Source: Acidobacteriota bacterium (GTDB lineage: Bacteria; Acidobacteriota; Terriglobia; Terriglobales; Acidobacteriaceae). Taken from it: a stretch of DNA of 5,262 nt. Made by a program: the position numbers and the translations under genes. The stretch covers positions 1 to 5,262 of the forward strand of contig JAJZNH010000415.1 in NCBI GenBank assembly GCA_021811745.1, read 5' to 3'. Of this stretch, positions 1 through 5,262 are shown one piece after another. The notes below the pieces were generated by a model. It searched no databases. It had not been told where the DNA came from and saw only the letters and a list, made by a program, of their open reading frames with translations. Numbering within the stretch: the stretch's first letter is position 1; every line of letters begins with the position of its first letter.

Positions 1-50
1 GGATCAGAAAACCAACGGATTGCATCAGTTAGGGTCTTGAGGTCTTTCAT
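1..50 (-). CDS. Transposase N-terminus, IS1595-like (partial, runs off left edge)
   Basis: An ATG at 48-50 opens a minus-strand frame with no stop up to the window edge, giving MKDLKTLTDAIRWFSDP. The pattern K-T-L-x-x-A-I-x-x-F-S-D resembles the extreme N-terminus of IS1595-family transposases, where it precedes a zinc ribbon and then the DDE-type catalytic domain. Neither of those domains is inside the window. No Shine-Dalgarno sequence lies in front of the ATG. Instead a promoter-like pair ends only a few bases upstream, so the mRNA may be leaderless. A TTG at 84-86 is in frame upstream, but it overlaps the -35 element and is less likely as a start. With only 17 residues visible, the family call is an inference from recalled similarity. 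Confidence 0.45.
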   Translation of the reverse strand, partial: MKDLKTLTDAIRWFSD

Positions 51-57
51 AGATACA

Positions 58-86
58 AGTGTCGCTTTAATGATTTGGTTTGTCAA
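58..86 (-). promoter_or_regulatory. Sigma-70-type promoter for the transposase-like gene
   Basis: On the minus strand a perfect TTGACA (81-86) is followed by a 17-base AT-rich spacer and GACACT (58-63), which matches the -10 consensus at its second, fourth and sixth positions. The expected transcription start is about position 50-52, essentially at the ATG of the partial transposase frame. The -35 match and spacing are seen directly; activity is inferred. Confidence 0.5.
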
Positions 87-157
87 GTATATTTAAGCCT
101 TTACAGGAGGACAGATCTCATAAGCTGATAAGAATCAAATATTTGCACCCAGAGACC

Positions 158-190
158 GGGGGGGAGGGTATCCCGGGGCAGTTCACCCCG
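158..190. repeat. G-run, GGGTATCCC palindrome and small hairpin at the proposed IS end
   Basis: Seven consecutive Gs (158-164) are followed by A, then the interrupted palindrome GGGTATCCC (166-174), then CGGGG-CAGTTCA-CCCCG (174-190), a 5-bp perfect stem with a 7-base loop. The first part is the probable transposon terminus. The second lies in host-side DNA about 40 bases beyond the stop codon of the glycosidase gene. It has no following T-run on the minus strand, so it is a poor intrinsic terminator. Confidence 0.4.
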
Positions 191-228
191 CGGCTGCGCG
201 TGACGCAAGGATCTTCGGCAGACGGCCG

Positions 229-2118
229 CTAAAAGTGGCTGGGCATGGGCGCTGGTCCCTGGTAGACGAGGCTCAGACCCCAGTCCAGATCGGAGGGAAA
301 GTCGGGCAGGTGAATCTCCCCGACTTTATCCGCCTCGATCACTCCATTCCCGACGTCGCTCCAGGTTCCCGACCGCGGATCGAACCAGCGCGCGCGATAG
401 TAGCTCAGCACCTTTGCGCCCCGCACCAGGCCGCGCGGGCAGCCCTTCTCGAAGTAGACAAGAAAGACCTCCTTGTCTGGAGTGCGCGCCGCGTAGGCCC
501 AGCCCTCGTAGCCCTTCAAGGTGTGGGTCGCGTTGGGAACCACCCAGTCGCGATCCGGGACCAGTTCCTGATAGCGCCTGCCAACGGAAAACACGAAGGT
601 CCGCAGATGTTGCATCTGGCCACCCGAGGTCCATTGGAAGGCGTCCCACATCTTCGTCGGCGCGGCAGGCTCAATGTCCGCGCCCCAGATGCCCTCGGCG
701 CCGTACACATGACCGGCCAACCCGCCGGAGAGCACGTTGCCGTACATCGCCGAGCGCACATACTGGTCGTCCAGCAGCGTGCCGCCCTTGGCGCCGTACT
801 TGTAGCCGGGATTCTTGCCGCGGGCATTGAAGTATCCCGCGTAATAGGGCTCGCCGTCGAGCGCCGGACGCGGATGCGGATCGCGGTAGATCTCGGTCAG
901 GTACCAGTAGTACTCGTGCTCGCGCTGATTGCCCGTCTGCTGCAACGTCACCCAGGAGTTCTCGCCCCAATTCACGAGCGTCGATGGATTGGAGTTGGCC
1001 GAGAGCAAGTTGCCGAAAGGCGGCGGCCCATACTTGCGCAGCACCAGATGAATCGCTTCCAGAAAATCCGGAACGGTCACGCATTCCTGAAGAATGTCGA
1101 GGTGAATCGGGCTGAGCACGGTGTTATTGGCCTGGTAGCGCGTCCAGATGTATTGGATAAAGCGCGCATAAGACTCCGGCCACGAGTAATACTTCATCCA
1201 GGCTTCGCTGGCATCGCGGCGCGACACCTCAATGAACGGAACAAAGCCGTTGGCGTTAAGGTAGTCGATCTTGCGGTCGATGTACTTAAAGTACTCCGGA
1301 TTCACGCGGTCCACGTCCGGAAAGACGTTTTCGTATCCCGGCACCTTGCCCGGGAACAGGAACGGCCGGCCGCCCTCGTTGTCCATGTTTTTGGCGCTGC
1401 CGGTGCCAAACTCCTCCCACGCCGAGCGGATAGTAATCCCATCTTTCATCACAATGTGCCAGGAATACCGGTCCGTCTCCCAACCAGGAAACGCCGCGAG
1501 AATATTGATCCAGTTGTAGCCCTGTGCCTTGCGGTAGCGCACGTAGTCCTTGAAGCCGGCCTCCGGGCCGATGGGCCGATGTCGGTCGTCGTCGTACCAG
1601 CGAAAGCGGTTGGTGCCCGCCGCGTACCATGTGTCGCCGAGCACAAAGAACGGCTCCCCGTCGGGCGTCTGCAAAGCATGGCGGTTGGGCGTGGACTGAA
1701 GAAACCCGCGGCGCAGTGGATTTTCCTGCTTCTGCTGCTCGCTCCACTCGACGGCGATCAGCGAGCCTTCCTTGCCGGCTAGGCCGGCGTCGAAAGGCTC
1801 CGAGCCGCTCTTCCAGCGCCACGTGCCGGGAGCAGTAGCCACCACGCGCACACAAAACTCCTGGCTGCCGTTCCAGAACCCGTAGACGCGCTTGCGAAAT
1901 CCGGGCCCCTCAAGATCCACCCAAATGGTGACCTCGGTATAGGGGTTCCTGAAGGATTGTTCCGACTGGAAGTTGAGCTCATGCTTCTGCCAGAGGTGAA
2001 CGGTTTCGGCGGCAGCCGGCTGCGCGCCGGCGGCGAACAGCCGCGGGGCGGCTCCCAGGGCCGCGGCCCCGGCGCCCGCCAGGACAAACTTGCGGCGCGT
2101 CAATCGATCTCCTGTCAC
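229..2118 (-). CDS. Tat-secreted DUF5060/DUF4038 glycoside hydrolase-like protein
   Basis: This 629-residue protein is probably an exported enzyme acting on plant or microbial polysaccharide side chains. It begins with a twin-arginine signal (RRKFVLAG, R8-R9, then an Ala/Gly-rich stretch to about residue 37). Residues 40-125 fit DUF5060, a beta-sandwich that precedes glycosidase barrels. Residues 135-510 fit DUF4038, the apiosidase-like (GH140) TIM barrel, with landmarks GEPFFVLGDTWY (154-165), HLDILQECV (339-347), LDGEPYY (420-426) and GGLAGHVYGAEGIWG (465-479). E345 and E423 are my candidates for the catalytic acid/base and nucleophile by position along the barrel; this is inferred. Residues 520-620 (VFLVYF, ARWFDPRSGTW, LVYQ) fit the Collagen_bind_2 module usually found behind DUF4038. 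The GTG start at 2116-2118 has GGAGG five bases upstream. A TTG at 2101-2103 with AGGAG five bases upstream would shorten the protein by five residues and keep the Tat motif. Substrate is unknown. Confidence 0.88.
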   Translation of the reverse strand: MTGDRLTRRKFVLAGAGAAALGAAPRLFAAGAQPAAAETVHLWQKHELNFQSEQSFRNPYTEVTIWVDLEGPGFRKRVYGFWNGSQEFCVRVVATAPGTWRWKSGSEPFDAGLAGKEGSLIAVEWSEQQKQENPLRRGFLQSTPNRHALQTPDGEPFFVLGDTWYAAGTNRFRWYDDDRHRPIGPEAGFKDYVRYRKAQGYNWINILAAFPGWETDRYSWHIVMKDGITIRSAWEEFGTGSAKNMDNEGGRPFLFPGKVPGYENVFPDVDRVNPEYFKYIDRKIDYLNANGFVPFIEVSRRDASEAWMKYYSWPESYARFIQYIWTRYQANNTVLSPIHLDILQECVTVPDFLEAIHLVLRKYGPPPFGNLLSANSNPSTLVNWGENSWVTLQQTGNQREHEYYWYLTEIYRDPHPRPALDGEPYYAGYFNARGKNPGYKYGAKGGTLLDDQYVRSAMYGNVLSGGLAGHVYGAEGIWGADIEPAAPTKMWDAFQWTSGGQMQHLRTFVFSVGRRYQELVPDRDWVVPNATHTLKGYEGWAYAARTPDKEVFLVYFEKGCPRGLVRGAKVLSYYRARWFDPRSGTWSDVGNGVIEADKVGEIHLPDFPSDLDWGLSLVYQGPAPMPSHF

Positions 2119-2128
2119 GCTGGCCTCC
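2101..2128 (-). promoter_or_regulatory. Two tandem ribosome binding sites and alternative starts of the glycosidase gene
   Basis: On the minus strand GGAGG (2124-2128) lies five bases before GTG (2116-2118), and AGGAG (2109-2113) lies five bases before an in-frame TTG (2101-2103). Both starts give a protein with the twin-arginine motif: MTGDRLTRRKF or MTRRKF. The GTG is preferred because GTG generally initiates more strongly than TTG and its upstream site is the longer match. Confidence 0.5.
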
Positions 2129-2565
2129 AGACATTGAGCGGCAACGATTTGCGATGCGGATCAAATGCGAGTCAGTAAACCTTCATATCACGCCGGACTT
2201 TGCAAGGACAATGTGGACGTTCTCTCGAATTGTCTCCGGCCCCGGCGCACCCGCACGGACTCTCCCTTCACACGGCGCAGGAACTCTCTGCACAAAGAAC
2301 ATAAAGATGCCAGAGCTGGCTTCGGTTTCTTCATGGGATCTTTATGGGATCTATGCGATCTTGCAAATAAGCGAAGCCCTTCAGCGGGCAGGTTCGAATT
2401 GCGCCTGTCCGTGCACATCTTCCTCTGCTGCGGGAGTGGCGATCCTTCGCAGACCTTGCGCGGCCGGCGCACGGATCTGTGCAGTTGGTTCGAAATGGCG
2501 GCCGGTATACCACCGCAACCCATCGCACTTTTGTCCGGCCTAGCTTCTTGGGAGTAAAAGTCCGC
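2119..2565. other. Divergent intergenic region between the glycosidase and amt genes
   Basis: These 447 bases separate two genes pointing away from each other, so promoters for both should lie here. I see no convincing protein: the open frames crossing it give low-complexity, Cys/Arg/Ser-rich translations without family features. Weak promoter-like pairs are TTGTCC (2206-2211) and TATGAA (2182-2187) on the minus strand with an 18-base spacer, and TTGGTT (2485-2490) and TATACC (2506-2511) on the plus strand with a short 15-base spacer. A perfect palindrome GGTATACC is at 2504-2511. Small stems occur at 2457-2471 (TGCGC/GCGCA) and around 2390-2410. No good sigma-54 (-24/-12) site was found in front of amt: the nearest candidate, TGGCGATCCTTCGC at about 2437-2450, has spacing one base too short. 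Confidence 0.5.
2291..2361. repeat. Short intergenic direct repeats (AYAAAGA and ATGSGATCT words)
   Basis: CACAAAGAACATAAAGATG (2291-2309) contains two AYAAAGA units ten bases apart. It is followed by three near-identical 9-mers: ATGGGATCT (2333-2341), ATGGGATCT (2344-2352) and ATGCGATCT (2353-2361). The copies are visible directly. Similar degenerate CACAAAGxACACAAAG words are, from general recollection, common dispersed intergenic repeats in some environmental bacterial genomes. No function is proposed. Confidence 0.45.
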
Positions 2566-3954
2566 ATGTCTTTTCGCGCCGTTAAAGTGCTGCTCTTCGC
2601 CGCTATCCTTGCATTTCCCGCTTTGTCTCTCGCGCAGCAACCCTCCGCGCCCGCCACGCAAGCTCAGATTGCCGCCCTCGAACAGGCTGTCCAGAAGGCC
2701 CAGTCCGCCGGCGACAACGGCTGGATGCTGGTCTCGGCCGCCCTGGTTCTGCTCATGACCGGCCCCGGCCTGGCGCTCTTCTACGGGGGCCTGGTGCGCC
2801 AAAAGAACGTCCTGGGCACCATGATGCAGAGTTTCTCGATGATGGCCCTGATCACCATCCTCTGGGCCGTCGTCGGCTACTCGCTGGCCTTCAGTCGCGG
2901 TAACGCCTTTATCGGGGGGTTCCAGCACATGTTCCTGCGGGGCGTGGGGCTGGCGCCCAATTCCAACTACGCTCCCACCATTCCCGCACAGACCTACATG
3001 GTCTACCAACTCATGTTCGCCATCATCACCCCGGCGCTTATCACCGGGGCCTTTGCCGAGCGCATGAAGTTCAGCGGCATGGCGGTCTTTCTCTCGCTGT
3101 GGTCGCTGCTCGTTTACTGCCCCATGGCGCACATGGTGTGGGGTGTGGGCGGACTACTCAACGCCGTCGGCGGCCACATTCCCAGCCTCGACTTCGCCGG
3201 CGGGACGGTAGTTCATATCACCAGCGGCATCTCCGCCCTGGTCACTTGTCTCTATTTAGGTAAGCGCATGGGCTACCCGCACACCAAGATGGCGCCGCAC
3301 AACCTGGTCATTAGCTTTATCGGCGCCTGCCTTCTGTGGTTTGGTTGGTTTGGCTTTAACGCCGGCAGCGCCGTGGCCGCCAACGCACTGGCCACGAGCG
3401 CCTTCGTCAATACCCAATTTGCCACCGCAACCGCCATCCTTGGCTGGACAATCTTCGAGTGGTTTAATAACGGCAAGCCCACCGCACTGGGCGCTATCTC
3501 CGGCGCTGTCGCCGGGCTCGTGGCCATCACTCCCGCGTCGGGTTTTGTTCAGCCCTTTGCGGCTTTACTCATCGGCCTGCTCGCGGGTTTCTTCTGCTCC
3601 TTTATGGTCTTCAAGGTCAAGGCCATCTTCGGTTACGACGACTCCCTTGATGCCTTTGGTGTGCACGGCGCTGGCGGCACTCTGGGAGCGATCCTGACCG
3701 GAGTCTTTGCCACCTGCGTCATCAACCCCATCTTCGGCGACCACGTTCCCACCGGCGGGATCGACGGCCACTGGAGCCAGATCCTTCACCAGTTCGCCGG
3801 CGTGGGCATTGCGTGGAGCATCTCCATTGTGGGAACGCTGGTCCTGCTGTTCGTCGTCGATAAGACTGTCGGGCTGCGCGTAGCGCCCGAGGACGAAGCC
3901 GCCGGCCTCGACCTTTCGCAGCACGGCGAGGAAGGTTACGATTTCAACGCGTAG
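2566..3954 (+). CDS. amt: Ammonium transporter, Amt family
   Basis: This 462-residue inner-membrane channel brings ammonium into the cell. It has a cleavable signal peptide (MSFRAVKVLLFAAILAFPAL, probable cleavage near SLAQ at 21-24), a periplasmic extension to about residue 50 with a short helical stretch, then eleven expected membrane helices. Key residues align with E. coli AmtB in fixed spacing: F151 and F264 (Phe gate, F107/F215), W192 (W148), D209 (D160), and the twin pore histidines H217 in DFAGGTVVH and H367 in DAFGVHGAGG (H168/H318). The C-terminal cytoplasmic tail TVGLRVAPEDEAAGLD...HGEEGYDFNA is intact and is the region that signals between subunits and contacts PII. The ATG at 2566 is chosen because it starts a clean signal peptide and has GGGAG at 2550-2554, 11 bases upstream. 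The open frame extends back to 2479, but those residues look non-coding. A PII gene follows on the same strand. Confidence 0.95.
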   Translation: MSFRAVKVLLFAAILAFPALSLAQQPSAPATQAQIAALEQAVQKAQSAGDNGWMLVSAALVLLMTGPGLALFYGGLVRQKNVLGTMMQSFSMMALITILWAVVGYSLAFSRGNAFIGGFQHMFLRGVGLAPNSNYAPTIPAQTYMVYQLMFAIITPALITGAFAERMKFSGMAVFLSLWSLLVYCPMAHMVWGVGGLLNAVGGHIPSLDFAGGTVVHITSGISALVTCLYLGKRMGYPHTKMAPHNLVISFIGACLLWFGWFGFNAGSAVAANALATSAFVNTQFATATAILGWTIFEWFNNGKPTALGAISGAVAGLVAITPASGFVQPFAALLIGLLAGFFCSFMVFKVKAIFGYDDSLDAFGVHGAGGTLGAILTGVFATCVINPIFGDHVPTGGIDGHWSQILHQFAGVGIAWSISIVGTLVLLFVVDKTVGLRVAPEDEAAGLDLSQHGEEGYDFNA

Positions 3955-4497
<543 letters not shown>

Positions 4498-4498
<1 letters not shown>

Positions 4499-4552
4499 GA
4501 GGGCGTCGGCGAGCCAATATCGTTCCCTGGGAGCCCGACATGAGCGTCCTCT
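4498..4552 (+). promoter_or_regulatory. Possible hairpin enclosing the start of the next gene
   Basis: AGAGGGC (4498-4504) can pair with GTCCTCT (4546-4552) with one G-U pair, and GTCGG (4505-4509) with CCGAC (4535-4539). The Shine-Dalgarno sequence GGGAG (4529-4533) would sit in the loop and the ATG (4540-4542) in a bulge. There is no T-run afterwards, so it does not look like an intrinsic terminator. A regulatory role is speculative. Confidence 0.25.
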
Positions 4553-5136
4553 CGGAGGCTCTGATCGCAGCTCCCGACTGGCGCGCGAAACTGCTCTGGC
4601 CGGTTGGCCAGGATGCGAACGGGACCGGGCTGGCGCAGGCTCGCTTTGAACTCGCCAGAGTCCGTGTTGAGGCCACTTTCACCGAGGCCGGGCCGAATGA
4701 GTGGCGGGTGGCGTTCGAAGCGGCTTCCCAGGGGACTGCATCTGAGAATATCCACGCATCGATTCGCATCTTTAGCGGAGTCTTTCAGGCGGTGCGCGAA
4801 TTTCTCGAAGTACGCCAGCCCGAGCGGCTTGTCTTCGCCTCGAGCGAGGAATACCTCGGCCAACTCTACGAGGAGTATCTGCAAAGGCAGGATACGCCGC
4901 TGCGCCAACTCGGCTACCGCATGGTTCATCCGGCCAGAATCGCCCCGCTCACCGAATCTGCGATTGAGAAGGCCACACCCTCCGAGTGGAAAGACATAAG
5001 CGGCCAAGCCGATGAGCCACGCAGGCATTGCCTGCAAGCGCGGCCTCCAGCACTGCTCTGTGATTGCCTGCTGAAGGGAAGAACGAGTTGGGAAAGGCTC
5101 CAACCGAATGTCCGCCCGCGACGCACACCATCTTAG
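4540..5136 (+). CDS. Hypothetical protein, weakly phage-like
   Basis: I do not recognise this 198-residue protein with confidence. The ATG has GGGAG six bases upstream (4529-4533), a good ribosome binding site, and lies 41 bases after the PII stop. Residues 30-130 look like a folded alpha/beta domain: VRVEATFTEAGPNEWRVAFE suggests paired beta strands, then ASIRIFSGVFQAVREFLEVR a helix, PERLVFASS a strand, EEYLGQLYEEYLQR a helix and LGYRMV a final strand. The order 'RIF..V...REFLE..QPERL.F....E....LYE......GYR' resembles a small protein often annotated as hypothetical in tailed phages, but this is recollection and unverified. There is no signal peptide or membrane segment. After about residue 150 the translation turns Arg/Pro/Cys-rich (HCLQARPPALLCDCLLKGR) and looks less protein-like, so the true C-terminus may have been altered by a frameshift. 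No link to nitrogen control is visible. Confidence 0.6.
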   Translation: MSVLSEALIAAPDWRAKLLWPVGQDANGTGLAQARFELARVRVEATFTEAGPNEWRVAFEAASQGTASENIHASIRIFSGVFQAVREFLEVRQPERLVFASSEEYLGQLYEEYLQRQDTPLRQLGYRMVHPARIAPLTESAIEKATPSEWKDISGQADEPRRHCLQARPPALLCDCLLKGRTSWERLQPNVRPRRTPS

Positions 5137-5262
5137 CGAAGACATCGATCACAACAGTCATCAGCGGCGAATCGAAGGGATAGGCCCCGAGTGTTCCTTG
5201 GCGCGGGACCGATTACCCCGTTCCGGCCAACATCGCTTATGCTCTTAACAATCCCTTCCTGC
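5137..5262. other. Right-hand end without an assignable gene
   Basis: The last 126 bases carry no complete gene. A plus-strand frame is open from just after a TAG near 5182 to the edge and reads APSVPWRGTDYPVPANIAYA and onward, and a minus-strand frame is open from the edge back to about 5137. Neither has a start codon with a ribosome binding site, and both are too short to judge. Confidence 0.35.

Larger units (their letters stand above)
1..174 (-). mobile_element. Partial insertion sequence end, IS1595-like (inferred)
   Basis: This stretch has three parts when read on the minus strand: a G/C-run terminus (GGGATACCC followed by a C-rich tract), an AT-rich segment, and a promoter leading into the start of a transposase-like reading frame that leaves the window. 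The AT richness of bases 1-150 contrasts sharply with the GC-rich genes that follow. The outer boundary is placed at the GGGTATCCC palindrome (166-174), but this is a guess because the other end and any target duplication are outside the window. The family assignment rests only on the first 17 residues of the transposase frame and on the general layout. It could instead be an ordinary gene start with an AT-rich promoter. Confidence 0.45.

Noticed and set aside
174..190. Intrinsic terminator for the glycosidase gene (CGGGG/CCCCG stem)
   Set aside because: The stem is short and there is no T-run after it on the minus strand.
235..1782. Long plus-strand open frame (515 residues) antisense to the glycosidase gene
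   Set aside because: It is a shadow of the GC-rich minus-strand gene: the translation is Val/Ala/Arg-rich with no domain, while the opposite strand shows clear Tat and DUF4038 features.
2333..2361. CRISPR-like repeat array
   Set aside because: The units are only 9 bases with almost no spacers between them, so they do not form repeat-spacer architecture.
2437..2450. Sigma-54 promoter (TGGC...CGC) in front of amt
   Set aside because: The GG-to-GC spacing is one base shorter than required and the -12 element is TCGC rather than TTGC.
2154..2557. Two plus-strand open frames of about 130 residues upstream of amt
   Set aside because: Both are Ser/Cys/Arg-rich, overlap each other in different frames, cross intergenic repeats, and have no ribosome binding site or family resemblance.
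2188..3132. Minus-strand open frame (314 residues) across the amt promoter and 5' half
   Set aside because: The translation is His/Gln/Glu/Gly-rich without domain character and lies antisense to an unambiguous Amt coding region.

Overview
The window looks like a GC-rich bacterial chromosome segment, most likely from an acidobacterium or a similar soil bacterium. That placement is an inference from four traits: a Tat-exported DUF5060/DUF4038 glycosidase, an ammonium transporter followed (not preceded) by PII, a short AT-rich insertion-sequence end, and short intergenic repeats. No rRNA or other taxonomic marker is present. No tRNA, rRNA or CRISPR array was seen.

Layout, left to right. Positions 1 to about 174 look like the 5' end of an insertion sequence read leftwards. 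They hold the first 17 codons of an IS1595-like transposase, a well-spaced -35/-10 pair directly in front of its ATG, and a G-rich terminal stretch. Positions 229-2118 (minus strand) encode a large secreted glycoside hydrolase-like protein with a twin-arginine signal, an N-terminal DUF5060 module, a DUF4038 (GH140-like) barrel and a C-terminal Collagen_bind_2-like module. Positions 2119-2565 are a divergent intergenic region with short repeats and no convincing gene. Positions 2566-3954 (plus) encode an Amt-family ammonium channel with all signature pore residues. A 205-base spacer with repeated TCAGCxTTCAG-type words separates it from a PII signal protein at 4160-4498, which keeps the T-loop tyrosine and the nucleotide-binding loop. 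A 41-base gap follows, then a 198-residue protein of unknown function at 4540-5136 that resembles small phage-type hypothetical proteins. The last 126 bases hold nothing I can assign.

The functional core is the Amt/PII pair. Amt brings ammonium into the cell, and PII senses 2-oxoglutarate, ATP and ADP and is expected to block the Amt pore when nitrogen is plentiful. The glycosidase is transcribed away from this pair and probably serves extracellular polysaccharide breakdown independently. I found no clear evidence of a new biological system. The items most worth checking are the transposon end with an apparently leaderless transposase start, the repeats between amt and PII, and the unassigned gene behind PII with its start codon in a possible hairpin.
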